Under the pieces are notes generated by a model. The model saw only the letters and a program-made list of their open reading frames with translations, was not told the origin of the DNA and did no database searches. Shown here one piece after another: positions 1-9,022 of a stretch of 64,000 bases of DNA (position 1 is the stretch's first letter; each line of letters opens with the position of its first letter). Position numbers and translations under genes: made by a program. Source of the DNA: Flavobacteriales bacterium (GTDB taxonomy: Bacteria; Bacteroidota; Bacteroidia; Flavobacteriales_F; PHOS-HE28); the NCBI GenBank assembly GCA_016716605.1, contig JADJWA010000001.1, positions 2,835,001-2,899,000 on the forward strand. Direction: 5' to 3'.

Positions 1-1
1 T

Positions 2-805
2 GTGCAGGTGGATGGATTCCAGCCCTTGGTTGACCTCGCGAAGGCGCTCAAGGTGAAGGAGATCGAGAACACGAAGCTCCAGGATGTCAGCTTCAGCTAC
101 GAATTCAGGGACGGCCGCATGGAGGTGAAGCCATTCAAGGTGAAGATCGATCGCATCCAGAGCGAAGTGAAGGGGAGCACGGGCTTCGCGCAGCAGGACA
201 TCGACTACGACATGAAGGCGAGGGTCCCCACGGACATCTTCGGGTCGAATGCGGCGACCGCGGTGGGCGGGCTGCTCGGCAAGGCCAATGCGGCCATCGG
301 GTCGAACCTGCAGGTGCCGAAGGAACTCGATGCCACGATCAAGTTCACGGGCACGGTGACCAAGCCCATCGTGAAGCCGGTCTTCGCGGGTGGAACCACC
401 AGCGTAAAGGATGCCGTGGTCACTGAGGTGAAGGAGGAGATCAACACCCAGATCAACAAGGCCAAGGAAGAGGCGATCGCCCGCGCGAAGGAGGAGCGTG
501 ACAAGCTCATCGCCAAGGCGCAGGCCGAGGCCGATAAGCTCAAGGCCGATGCGCGGCGCGAAGCAGCGGCAGCCAAGGCACAGGCCTACAAAGCCGCCGA
601 CGATGAGCTGGCCAAGGTGTCCAATCCGCTCGCCAAGGCTGCCGCTAGGCTCGTGGCCGACAAGGCCAAGCAGGAGGCCGACAAGGTTGAGCAGCGCGCC
701 ATCGCGGAAGCTGATAAGCGCGCCGACGCGATCGTGGAGGCAGCACGGAAGCAGGGCGATGAACTGGTGAGGAAGGCGGAGGCCACGGATACGACAGTGA
801 AATGA
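2..805 (+). CDS. AsmA-like protein, C-terminal part (5' end outside window)
   Basis: The frame is open to the left edge, so the true start lies outside the window. The first ~130 residues read like the C-terminal part of AsmA-type proteins: alternating beta-rich sequence with motifs such as DVSFSYEFRDGRM, followed by DYDMKARVPTDIFGS and a short 'tethering' segment. AsmA-family proteins are inner-membrane-anchored, long beta-groove proteins implicated in envelope lipid homeostasis. From residue ~140 to the end the chain becomes an Ala/Lys/Glu-rich predicted coiled coil with repeated KAxAEADKLKADA-like heptads, which is an unusual tail for the family. The stop overlaps the start of the next gene by 4 bp (ATGA), so the two are probably cotranscribed. 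Family assignment is by pattern only. Confidence 0.7.
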   Translation: MQVDGFQPLVDLAKALKVKEIENTKLQDVSFSYEFRDGRMEVKPFKVKIDRIQSEVKGSTGFAQQDIDYDMKARVPTDIFGSNAATAVGGLLGKANAAIGSNLQVPKELDATIKFTGTVTKPIVKPVFAGGTTSVKDAVVTEVKEEINTQINKAKEEAIARAKEERDKLIAKAQAEADKLKADARREAAAAKAQAYKAADDELAKVSNPLAKAAARLVADKAKQEADKVEQRAIAEADKRADAIVEAARKQGDELVRKAEATDTTVK

Positions 806-2856
806 GGATTGAAGGTTGGAGCTTGCCGACGTTGAGGGCTGCTGGTTGCACGTTGGCGATGGCCTTTTGCATGGGTGCCGCCATGGCCCAGGAAGAGGAT
901 CCCTGCGCCATGCCCACCGACAAGAAGATCCTGAAGCTGCTCGACGACGCCGCCAAGGCCAAGGACCCGAAGGAGCGGCACGCCAAGCTCAAGAGCACCT
1001 TGGAGATCGATGCGGAGTGCGTTGAGTGCAAGTACCGGCTGGGCCTCTCCGCCTCGCGGATCGCGCGTGAGGCCGGAAGGGGATACGCTCCGGCGATCGC
1101 CTACCTCGAGGCCGTGCAGGCCCTATGCCCCAACTACCATAGCGAGGTGGCCTATACGCTCGGCATGATGCGCTACGCCGAAGGCGATCATGCCGGTGCC
1201 GCGCGAGACCTGGAGGCCTTCCGCAAGTTCCCAACGGATGATCCATCGCGCGTGAGCAAGGACTTCGACAAGCAATATGCGGAGGTGGAGGCGCTGATGC
1301 CTGAGCTGCAGTTCTACGCCGACTTCTACCGCAACGCCGGCAGGCTCGATCCGGTGCCCGTGCCCAACGTGAGCACGCCCAACGACGAGTACCTGCCCAT
1401 GCTCTCGCCCGATAATGAGATGCTCTTCTTCACGCGCAAGCGGCAGGTGAAGGCCAAGGGCGATATCATGGCGCGTGAGGTCGAGGAGCTCATGGAGGCG
1501 CGCCGCAAGTCGATCACCGATGAATTCAACACCGGCCGCGTGCTGCCGGATCCCTTCAACAGCGGCGACAGCTACGGCGGTGTCACCATCAGCCTCAACA
1601 ACAAGGAGATGTTCGTCACGGTGTGCGGGCCGAAGGATAGCCGGGGCTACAGCAATTGCGACATCCATCGCTCGCACTTCAACAGCAAGTTCAATCTGGA
1701 CGCCGGCGGGCAGGAGTGGGAGTGGGAAGGGCTGGACGAGATCGGCGATGCCGTGAACGGCCCTGGCAGTTGGGAGAGCCAGCCCAGCCTCAGCGGCGAT
1801 GGGCGCACCTTGTATTTCGCCACGGCGCGCGAGGGCAGCATGGGCATCGACATCTACTGCTCAACCCGCGAAGGCAAGGGGAAATGGTCGCCTGCGCAGC
1901 CCGTGCCCGGCATCAATACCGAAGGCGATGAGAAGGCCCCATTCATGCACGCCGACAGCCGCACGTTGTACTTCGCCGCCAAGCCTGCGGCCAACGGCCA
2001 AGGCCACAAAGGCATCGGTGGCTACGACATCTTCTTCAGCAAGCTCAACGACGATGGCACATGGACCAGGCCGCGCAACATCGGTCATCCGGTCAATACC
2101 GATCAGGATGAGCACGGCCTCATCGTGAGCGCCGATGGCCGCACCGCCTTCTTCGCCAGCGCACGGTACAAAGGCGTGGGCGGGCTCGATATCATGAGCT
2201 TCCCGCTGCCCAGCGATGTGCGCCCGGACGAAGTGCTCATCGTGAAAGGCGAGGTGAAGGACGAGAAGGGGCAGGCCGTTCGCGGAGCCACCGTGGAGGT
2301 CAAGTACATGGATAGCCGCAAGACCGAGGTGATCAAAGCCGACAGCGTCGATGGCCGGTACGCCACGGTGCTTCGCCTTAAGGCCGGCAGCGATGTGGTG
2401 GTCACGGTGAAGAAGGAAGGGCATGTCTTCGATTCGCGCAGCTTCGCCATCGAGGACACTGCGCGCAAAGGCGTCGCCCAGGTTGATATGAGCGTGCAGC
2501 GGATCGCAGTGAACCGGAGCTACCGGGTGAATGACATCAACTTCGCCACCAACAGCGCGGAGATCACCAAGAGCAGCGAGTTCATCCTCGATGAGCTGAT
2601 CACCTTCCTCAAGGAGAACCCCAGCATCAGGATCCGCATCGAAGGCCATACGGACAACGTGGGCCAGCTCGCCGACAACATGGCCTTGAGCAACGACCGC
2701 GCATTCACGGTGATGGGCTATTTGCAGGAGAAGGGCATCGCAGCGGCGCGCTTGAGCTTCAAGGGACTCGGGCCTACCAAGCCGGTGGCCACCAATGATA
2801 CCCCTGAAGGCCGCGCGCGCAACCGCCGCACCGAGTTCGTGATCGTGGCGCGCTGA
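802..2856 (+). CDS. OmpA-family outer-membrane protein with TPR-like, PD40 and carboxypeptidase-regulatory-like domains
   Basis: 684 residues. A signal peptide ends near MAQEE (residue ~29). Residues ~35-170 look TPR-like. Residues ~195-470 hold several WD40-like PD40 propeller strands (LSPDNEMLFFTRK, LSGDGRTLYFATA, SADGRTAFFASA). Residues ~475-560 resemble a carboxypeptidase regulatory-like beta sandwich. The C-terminal ~110 residues are a peptidoglycan-binding OmpA domain with the signatures INFATNSAEI, IEGHTDN and RARNRRTEF. This architecture is common in Bacteroidota, where such proteins anchor envelope or T9SS-linked complexes to the cell wall. It overlaps the AsmA-like gene by 4 bp. The second OmpA/PD40 protein of the window (20328-22553) has PKD domains instead of TPRs. 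Confidence 0.9.
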   Translation: MRIEGWSLPTLRAAGCTLAMAFCMGAAMAQEEDPCAMPTDKKILKLLDDAAKAKDPKERHAKLKSTLEIDAECVECKYRLGLSASRIAREAGRGYAPAIAYLEAVQALCPNYHSEVAYTLGMMRYAEGDHAGAARDLEAFRKFPTDDPSRVSKDFDKQYAEVEALMPELQFYADFYRNAGRLDPVPVPNVSTPNDEYLPMLSPDNEMLFFTRKRQVKAKGDIMAREVEELMEARRKSITDEFNTGRVLPDPFNSGDSYGGVTISLNNKEMFVTVCGPKDSRGYSNCDIHRSHFNSKFNLDAGGQEWEWEGLDEIGDAVNGPGSWESQPSLSGDGRTLYFATAREGSMGIDIYCSTREGKGKWSPAQPVPGINTEGDEKAPFMHADSRTLYFAAKPAANGQGHKGIGGYDIFFSKLNDDGTWTRPRNIGHPVNTDQDEHGLIVSADGRTAFFASARYKGVGGLDIMSFPLPSDVRPDEVLIVKGEVKDEKGQAVRGATVEVKYMDSRKTEVIKADSVDGRYATVLRLKAGSDVVVTVKKEGHVFDSRSFAIEDTARKGVAQVDMSVQRIAVNRSYRVNDINFATNSAEITKSSEFILDELITFLKENPSIRIRIEGHTDNVGQLADNMALSNDRAFTVMGYLQEKGIAAARLSFKGLGPTKPVATNDTPEGRARNRRTEFVIVAR

Positions 2857-2864
2857 ATCAGCGC

Positions 2865-2872
2865 TAGATTCG
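2865..2872 (+). promoter_or_regulatory. TAnnTT-type -7 box (TAGATTCG) upstream of the protease gene
   Basis: TAGATTCG lies 26 bp before the ATG at 2891. It matches the TAnnTT core of the Bacteroidota -7 element (TAnnTTTG), with C/G after the TT. The same kind of box recurs in front of several genes here. This is a pattern match only. Confidence 0.4.
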
Positions 2873-2890
2873 CCTCAAGTTCCGATCTTC

Positions 2891-4966
2891 ATGCGAGCAG
2901 CAATGCTGACGACCGCCTTGGGCATGGCGGTTGCGGCCTACGCCCAGGTGAGCCATGGCGGGCAGCCGGCCGAATGGCTGTACCCGAACCTTGACCGCGG
3001 AATGCTGGCCACCGTTGACTTCGGTGCGTTGGAACCTGAGGAGGCCGCCCCGGTTGAGGGCGAATTCCGCTATGGGGTGCAGCGCTTCAAGCGGATCAAT
3101 GTGCTCGATTCCCTGGGCCGTTGGGATGTGCTCCCTGGCGGTGGCCTCGTCTGCCGGCTGGCGCTGCGCTCGCCCGGCGCCGTCATGCTCAGCGTGCAAT
3201 TCGAGGGATGGGAGCTCAACGAAGGTGACCTGGTCTTCCTCTATGATGCAGCCAGGACGCGCTTCATCGGCGGCTTTGATGCCAGCAACCGCCAATCCGA
3301 TGGAAGCATGTCCACGGCGGTGCTGCCCGGTGATGAGGTGGTGATCGAGTACCGTGCGCGCAGCCGCCATCACCGGCCGTCGCAATTGCACGTGGCAAGC
3401 ATCACCCACGGCACGGTGGACCTGTTCGGTTTCACCGCAGAGTCCGGCGCTGATGAGGATCGTGACATCAATCCTGGCTTCCAGAGCTCGCCGTGCCAGA
3501 TCAACGTGATCTGCCCCGAGGCCGCCAACTGGCAGGATGAGAAACGCTCGGTGGCGCTCTTCCTGCGCGCCGATGGCGGCGGCTGCTCCGGCAACCTGAT
3601 GAACAACACGCAATCGCCGCGCAAGCCCTACTTCCAGCTGGCCCTCCACTGCTATCAGCCGACAACGCCGAGCTGGGTCTTCTACTTCAATTACGAATCG
3701 CCGGCCTGTGTGGGCAGCGTGGGGCCCAGCGACCAGACCTTGACCGGATGCACCGTGCGCGCGGCTGATTATTACCGGGATATGATGCTCGTGGAGCTCA
3801 GCTCGGATCCGCCGTCCAGCTACAATGTGTACTACGCGGGCTGGGACCGCAGCGGGGCCACGCCCCAGTCCACCGTGGTGATCCAGCATCCCATGTATGA
3901 TGTGAAGAAGATCGCCTTCAACAACGACCCCAGCACCAGCTACACCGACGCCATCGGCGTGCAGGCCTGGCGCGGCTATTGGGACCAAGGGCTCGTTCAG
4001 GCCATCTCCAGCGGTTCACCGCTCTTCGACCAGAACCGCCGTTTCATTGGCCACATGTACGATGGTGCGCAAGTGTGCTCCACCGCCACCTCCGTGCCCA
4101 CTGATTGCGCCAAGTTCGGTCCCATGTGGGATGGCCCTTCGCCCGCTGAGCGCATGCGTGATTGGCTGAACCCTGCCAACAACCTGACCGTGATGGATGG
4201 AGCTTATGCGGTGGCGCCGACCGTGCAGGTACGCCCGCGGGTCTACCTCGAAGGCCCGTACGACACCGGGACCTCCCAGATGAACGCCACCCTGCGCGCC
4301 AATGGCCTGGTGCCGCTCACGGAGCCCTACACTTCAGCCGGATACAGCCATGTAGGCGGCGGAGGTGGAGAGACCACCACCAGCACCGTGCTGAATGTGA
4401 CCGGCAACAATGCCGTGGTCGATTGGGTGGTGGTGGAACTCCGTTCCGCGCTGAACAATGCGCAGGTGCTGGCTACGCGCAGCGCATTGCTGCAGGCCGA
4501 TGGCGATATCGTCTCGGCGACCGATGGGAGCTCGGCGGTAGCGTTGAACGTGCCGTCGGGCAGCTATTTCGTGGCGATCCGCCACCGGAACCACCTGGGC
4601 GTGATGACCGCTTCGGCCGTAGCCTTGACCTCCGCCGCAGCAACGATCGACATGAGCAATGGCTCCATCAGCCTCTTCGGCGGAGCCGAGGCCACCAAGC
4701 CTGTCGGAGGCCGCAACGTGATGTATGCCGGTGATGCGCTGCACGATGGCGTGCTCAAGTACACAGGTACCGGCAACGACCGTGATCCGATCCTCATCCG
4801 TATTGGGGGCACGGTGCCCACGGCCACGGCCAACGGCTATTTCCCGGAAGATGTGAACCTCGATGGCGTGGTGCGCTACACCGGTACGGGCAACGACCGC
4901 GATGCCATCCTGGTGAACATCGGCGGCACGGTGCCCACGGCACTGCGCGCCGCCCAGCTCCCTTGA
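2891..4966 (+). CDS. Secreted lysyl-endopeptidase-like serine protease with C-terminal dockerin-like repeats
   Basis: 691 residues with a signal peptide (MRAAML...AYAQ). An N-terminal beta-rich propeptide-like region precedes a chymotrypsin-fold domain of the Achromobacter Lys-C type. The likely triad is His253 (ALHCY), Asp297 (RDMMLVEL) and Ser374 (SSGSPLFD); the paired cysteines around PCQINVICPE and GGGCSGNL are also typical. The 547-residue paralogue at 47376-49019 has the same order. After residue ~445 the chain switches to a module also found in 37743-39965: VYLEGPYD, PLTEPYT, DWVVVELR, IRHRNHLGVM, then two copies of YTGTGNDRDxIL, the second preceded by the calcium-loop-like DVNLDG. No canonical T9SS type A or B tail is visible. 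Cleavage after lysine is inferred from family only. Confidence 0.8.
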   Translation: MRAAMLTTALGMAVAAYAQVSHGGQPAEWLYPNLDRGMLATVDFGALEPEEAAPVEGEFRYGVQRFKRINVLDSLGRWDVLPGGGLVCRLALRSPGAVMLSVQFEGWELNEGDLVFLYDAARTRFIGGFDASNRQSDGSMSTAVLPGDEVVIEYRARSRHHRPSQLHVASITHGTVDLFGFTAESGADEDRDINPGFQSSPCQINVICPEAANWQDEKRSVALFLRADGGGCSGNLMNNTQSPRKPYFQLALHCYQPTTPSWVFYFNYESPACVGSVGPSDQTLTGCTVRAADYYRDMMLVELSSDPPSSYNVYYAGWDRSGATPQSTVVIQHPMYDVKKIAFNNDPSTSYTDAIGVQAWRGYWDQGLVQAISSGSPLFDQNRRFIGHMYDGAQVCSTATSVPTDCAKFGPMWDGPSPAERMRDWLNPANNLTVMDGAYAVAPTVQVRPRVYLEGPYDTGTSQMNATLRANGLVPLTEPYTSAGYSHVGGGGGETTTSTVLNVTGNNAVVDWVVVELRSALNNAQVLATRSALLQADGDIVSATDGSSAVALNVPSGSYFVAIRHRNHLGVMTASAVALTSAAATIDMSNGSISLFGGAEATKPVGGRNVMYAGDALHDGVLKYTGTGNDRDPILIRIGGTVPTATANGYFPEDVNLDGVVRYTGTGNDRDAILVNIGGTVPTALRAAQLP

Positions 4967-4975
4967 TGCCGGTGG

Positions 4976-5722
4976 TCAGCGCTTGATCAGTCCCGTGCGC
5001 GCCATGCGCAGGTTCAGCATCTCCACCGCTACGCTGAAGGCCATGGCGAAGTAGATGTAATTCTTGTTGATGTGCTCGCCCATGCCTTCAATGAGCAGCG
5101 CCACACCGATCATCACCAGGAAGGCCAGCGCCAGCACCTTCACGGTTGCGTGCTTCTCCACGAAGGAACTGATCGCACCGGCGGCGAGCATCATCACCAC
5201 CACAGCGATGATCACGGCCAGCACCATGATGATGATCTCGTTGCTCATGCCCACAGCCGTGATCACTGAATCGATGGAGAAGACCATGTCGATGAGGATG
5301 ATCTGGCCGATCACGGAGGCGAGGCCCTTCGCCTTCTTCACGGCGCCTTCTAGGTGCCCTGCGCCGGTGACCTTCTCATGGATCTCCGCGGTGGCCTTGT
5401 AGATCAGGAAGAGGCCGCCGAGCAGCAGCACAATATCCCTTCCGCTGAATGCATGATCCAGCACCGTGAAGAAGGGCTTGTCCAGGCCCATCACCCAGCT
5501 CAAGGAGAGCAGCAACACGATGCGGGTGACCATGGCCAAGGCCAGGCCCAGTTGCCTGGCCTTGCGCTGATCCTGCTTGCCGGAAAGGCTGTTGCTGATG
5601 ATGGAGATGAAGATGATGTTGTCGATGCCCAGCACGATCTCCAGTGCCGTGAGGGTGAGCAGGGCGACGAGGCCATGCCCGGTCAGGAGCACGGCGGGGT
5701 CGAGGTGGCTGAGTTCGAGCAT
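4976..5722 (-). CDS. TerC-family integral membrane protein
   Basis: 248 residues, largely hydrophobic, with about seven predicted membrane segments. The N-terminal LTALEIVLGIDNIIFI motif and the second Asp-containing segment (ILIDMVFSIDSVITAVGM) are hallmarks of TerC/YgdQ proteins. Their conserved acidic residues lie within the membrane and are linked to metal-ion (for example manganese) export. The gene converges on the protease gene with a 9-bp gap, and lies 9 bp downstream of the glycosyltransferase gene in the same direction, so the latter two may be one transcript. The ATG at 5722 gives a full-length protein. Confidence 0.93.
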   Translation of the reverse strand: MLELSHLDPAVLLTGHGLVALLTLTALEIVLGIDNIIFISIISNSLSGKQDQRKARQLGLALAMVTRIVLLLSLSWVMGLDKPFFTVLDHAFSGRDIVLLLGGLFLIYKATAEIHEKVTGAGHLEGAVKKAKGLASVIGQIILIDMVFSIDSVITAVGMSNEIIIMVLAVIIAVVVMMLAAGAISSFVEKHATVKVLALAFLVMIGVALLIEGMGEHINKNYIYFAMAFSVAVEMLNLRMARTGLIKR

Positions 5723-5731
5723 GGCCGCGAA

Positions 5732-7264
5732 TTAATGCGCGGTGCGGTCACTGATGCGCGCGATCACGATCACCTCATTCCGGTTGACCGGGTTGAGCCA
5801 ATGAACGATGCGGTCGATCAGGCCGGGCTCCGCACGGCCAAGGACTTCAACCGGACCGTAGCTCGACTCGAAACGCGCGATGCGTTCTTCGAGCTTGTCC
5901 TCGCCGATGAAGAGCACATGATGATCACGGCCGTCCACATGGTCCTTGGCCAAATGCTCGCGCAGGTCGAGCTCCGCGCGGCTCGGGCCGAAGAGGAAGA
6001 TGCCCATGTCCCATTGGCCCAGGTAGAAGCGCGGCGGCATGGCGGGCTCCTCGTCGCTGTCCTGCACGATCAGTCCGCCCAACGGCCGATGCTCGCGCAG
6101 CATCAGCATGGCCTCGATCCGGCTGCGTTTGCTGTAGGTGGTGCTGATCAGGGGCAGCAGCAGCAGGTTCAGCGCCCAGACGAACACGAGGGCGCCGCGC
6201 CACAGGCTTTCGCGGCGTTTCCACCAGGCCGATGCGGATCGCCATTGCTCCCATGAGGCATGGCCCAGCACGAAGAAGAGCGGCACGATCGGCAGCAGGA
6301 AGCGTTCCTGCTTGTTCGGGAAGTAGGAGTGGATGGCGATGAAGAGCAGCACGGGCAGCGAGAGCACCAAGGGCTTCGCTCGGCGGAAGAATCCGAAGAT
6401 CACGGCGAGGCTCAGCGGCGGGATCAGCAGGCCGGCGAGCAGCAGGAGGTAATTGTACCACGGCAGCACGCCGTAGGTGGTGGTGTTGCTCAGGTTGTAG
6501 CGCACGTACTCCGTGATCTCGGCCCAGGGCCTTCCCCAGAGGATCGAATCGATCGCGCCCTGGATCAGCAGGATCGGCAGCAGCACGCCGGCCCCATAGG
6601 CGAGCATCGAATTCCACCGGCGCATGAGCATGAACGCGATGCCCGGGCCCGCCGCGAAGAAGATGGTCTGGAACCGCACATTCATGGCCACGCCGATCCA
6701 TAGTCCGGCGATGAGCGCCGGTCGCCATGCCCGATCCGCGTCGGCATCGAGCAGCCGCAGGCTCCCCACCATCAGCAAAGGGATGCACGCCACTTCCACC
6801 AGATTGCGCACGCTGAGGAAGGGCATGAAGCAGAACAGCGCGAGGAAGAGGCCGGCCTGCCAAGCTGTGGCCGGACCCGCCAGCCGCATCGCTATCCGGT
6901 AGCCGGCCCGGACCGCGATCAGGCTCCATGCAGCGTGAAGCAGCCGCACCACGAGCATCCAGGAGCGCGGATCCCCGATGCCGATGGCATCCAGCGCGCT
7001 GAATAGGATGTAGTGCAGGCCCACATAGAAGAAGCTGTGCCCGCTAGGTGAGGCATCGGCACCTTGATTCCAGGGCAGCCAATCGTTGTAGTCGAAGCCG
7101 GCCACCCAGCTCGCCGCGGCCTCGATCACCAGGAAATGATCGTCGTGCGCCATATAGCCGGGGCTGAAGAGCGCCGCAATCAGCCGTGGCAGCAGCGCGA
7201 TGGCGGTGAGCCAGCGCACCGCATGGGCGGGAGGCCCTTCCCAGATTCGTCTCACGGCGCCCAA
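5732..7264 (-). CDS. Polytopic membrane glycosyltransferase (GT-C fold, mannosyltransferase-like)
   Basis: About 510 residues with many hydrophobic segments. A luminal/periplasmic-type acidic motif lies after the first membrane helix (GYMAHDDHFLVIEAAASW), as in GT22/GT39 dolichol- or polyprenyl-phosphate-sugar-dependent transferases. It probably adds a sugar to a lipid-linked or exported glycan. The start is uncertain: the open frame runs upstream into the divergent bshA gene but has no ATG before it. The usable starts are TTG at 7264 (chosen) or GTG at 7255, which leave about 64-72 bp to the bshA start. It lies 9 bp upstream of terC. Confidence 0.7.
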   Translation of the reverse strand: MGAVRRIWEGPPAHAVRWLTAIALLPRLIAALFSPGYMAHDDHFLVIEAAASWVAGFDYNDWLPWNQGADASPSGHSFFYVGLHYILFSALDAIGIGDPRSWMLVVRLLHAAWSLIAVRAGYRIAMRLAGPATAWQAGLFLALFCFMPFLSVRNLVEVACIPLLMVGSLRLLDADADRAWRPALIAGLWIGVAMNVRFQTIFFAAGPGIAFMLMRRWNSMLAYGAGVLLPILLIQGAIDSILWGRPWAEITEYVRYNLSNTTTYGVLPWYNYLLLLAGLLIPPLSLAVIFGFFRRAKPLVLSLPVLLFIAIHSYFPNKQERFLLPIVPLFFVLGHASWEQWRSASAWWKRRESLWRGALVFVWALNLLLLPLISTTYSKRSRIEAMLMLREHRPLGGLIVQDSDEEPAMPPRFYLGQWDMGIFLFGPSRAELDLREHLAKDHVDGRDHHVLFIGEDKLEERIARFESSYGPVEVLGRAEPGLIDRIVHWLNPVNRNEVIVIARISDRTAH

Positions 7265-7327
7265 GATGGCCGCGAAGATCGCATCGGCCAGCCACGCGCG
7301 CGTGCGATCTTCGCGCCCGGCATTCTC

Positions 7328-8458
7328 ATGCGCATCGGCATTGTCTGTTATCCCACTTTCGGCGGAAGCGGCGTAGTGGCCACCGAGCTGGGCATGGCCC
7401 TGGCGGAGAAAGGCCACGTCATCCACTTCATCACCTATGATCGGCCCGTGCGGCTGCGCGATCACCCCAACGTGTTCTACCACGAGGTTCGCGTAAGCGA
7501 TTATCCGCTCTTCGATTACCAGCCTTACGAGCTGGTGCTCACCAGCAAGCTAGTTGATGTGGCCAAGTACGAGGGCCTCGACCTCATGCATGTGCACTAC
7601 GCCATCCCGCACGCCAGCGCAGCCTGGATGGCTCAGCGCATCCTTGATGCGCAAGGCATGCATGTGCCCTTCATAACCACCCTGCACGGCACCGATATCA
7701 CCATCGTGGGTCGCGACCCCAGCTTCGAGCCGGTGATCACCTTCAGCATGGAGCGCAGCAATGCGGTCACGGCGGTGAGCGAGAGCCTACGCCGCGATAC
7801 CTTCTCGCACTTCCCGCTCAAGCGCGAGGTGCAGGTGATCCCCAACTTCGTGTGCCTCGATCAGTACCGGCACGAGCCCGACGCCGCCCTGCGCGCCCGA
7901 TATGCGCCCAAGGATGAGCGCCTGCTGGTGCACGTCTCCAACTTCCGGCCGGTGAAGCGCGTGGACGATGTGGTGGCCATGTTCAAACTGCTCCGCCAAA
8001 GGGTACCTGCCAGGCTGCTGTTGATCGGCGATGGGCCCGAGCGCCAGCGCATCGAGACGCAATGCCGCCAGGACGGGAGCTGCGATAGCATTCACTTCCT
8101 CGGCAAGATGACGCGTCCGGAAGAGGTGGTGGCCAGTTGCGACCTCTTCGTGCTGCCCAGTGAGACCGAGAGCTTCGGTCTCGCGGCGCTTGAGGCGATG
8201 GCTTGCGGCGTGCCCGTGGTCTGCAGCGATTCAGGTGGCCTGCCCGAGGTGGTCTCGCACGGGGAGAGCGGCTTGCTCTGCCCGGTGGGCGATGCGCGCG
8301 CCATGGCCGATGCAGCGGCCGCCATCCTCAGCGATCCGGCCACGCACGCAGCATACCGCGGAGGGGCGCTGCGCGGTGCAGCGCGCTTCGACCTGAAGGA
8401 AGTGCTGCCGCGTTATGAAGCCCTCTATGGCCAGGTGCTGGCGCAAGTGAGCGCGTGA
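7328..8458 (+). CDS. bshA: N-acetyl-alpha-D-glucosaminyl L-malate synthase BshA (bacillithiol pathway, step 1)
   Basis: 376 residues, GT4 family. The N-terminus MRIGIVCYPTFGGSGVVATE is the BshA signature. The first Rossmann half includes DLMHVHYAIPHA and TTLHGTDITIVG. The second half has the GT4 donor-site motifs LLIGDGPER and LPSETESFGLAALEAMACG. BshA joins UDP-GlcNAc to L-malate to begin bacillithiol synthesis; this low-molecular-weight thiol is made by many Bacteroidota. An upstream extension of the frame exists, but MRIGIV at 7328 is where family proteins begin. The stop overlaps the next start by 1 bp (TGATG). Confidence 0.93.
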   Translation: MRIGIVCYPTFGGSGVVATELGMALAEKGHVIHFITYDRPVRLRDHPNVFYHEVRVSDYPLFDYQPYELVLTSKLVDVAKYEGLDLMHVHYAIPHASAAWMAQRILDAQGMHVPFITTLHGTDITIVGRDPSFEPVITFSMERSNAVTAVSESLRRDTFSHFPLKREVQVIPNFVCLDQYRHEPDAALRARYAPKDERLLVHVSNFRPVKRVDDVVAMFKLLRQRVPARLLLIGDGPERQRIETQCRQDGSCDSIHFLGKMTRPEEVVASCDLFVLPSETESFGLAALEAMACGVPVVCSDSGGLPEVVSHGESGLLCPVGDARAMADAAAAILSDPATHAAYRGGALRGAARFDLKEVLPRYEALYGQVLAQVSA

Positions 8459-9021
8459 TGGAGTTCATCAGCGATCGCGTGAGCGTGGAGCAGGCCGATG
8501 GCCGATGGAGCGCGGTGATCAGCGCCAGGCCCAGCGCTGGCAAGCGATTCATGCTGCTGGCCTGGGCAACGGCATGGCTCGTTTGCGGGGCCCTGATCCT
8601 CTATGAGCGGAGCAAGTTGCCTGTGGGCGAACCCTTGCGCCAATACCTGCTCGCCTTGCTCGCCTTCTGGGCCTACTTCATGCTGCAAACAGGCCGGGCC
8701 ACGCTCTGGCGATTCAAGGGCTATGAGATCTGGCGCGTGAAGGATGGCAGGCTCACCATCAAGGACAGCCTCTTCGGGTTCGGGAGGGCGCACGCCTATT
8801 TCGCGGAGAACATCACGGGCGTCGGGATGCTCAACATCGACCGCCGCTCATGGAAATGGCAGTGGAGCGATAGCGTCTGGATGATCGGAGGAGAACGGCT
8901 CGGGTTCGAGCATCTCGGGAAGAAGGTCGCCTTCGGCAAAGGCCTGACCGAAGAGGAGGCGAAGCGCCTGGTGCCCTTGCTGAAGCAAGCGCTGAGGAAG
9001 TCCCGCGACCCGCAGGGTTGA
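8458..9021 (+). CDS. Hypothetical membrane protein, translationally coupled to bshA
   Basis: 187 residues. Two adjacent membrane helices lie at ~residues 28-75 (MLLAWATAWLVCGALIL and LLALLAFWAYFMLQ). They are followed by a C-terminal cytoplasmic domain that looks like a PH-type beta barrel (WRVKDGRLTIKDSLFGFG, WMIGGERLGFEHLGKKVAFG). The ATG shares one base with the bshA stop, so the two are probably coexpressed. I do not recognise a named family and nothing ties it directly to bacillithiol. It converges on the CoA-transferase gene with a 1-bp gap. Confidence 0.75.
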   Translation: MEFISDRVSVEQADGRWSAVISARPSAGKRFMLLAWATAWLVCGALILYERSKLPVGEPLRQYLLALLAFWAYFMLQTGRATLWRFKGYEIWRVKDGRLTIKDSLFGFGRAHAYFAENITGVGMLNIDRRSWKWQWSDSVWMIGGERLGFEHLGKKVAFGKGLTEEEAKRLVPLLKQALRKSRDPQG

Positions 9022-9022
9022 T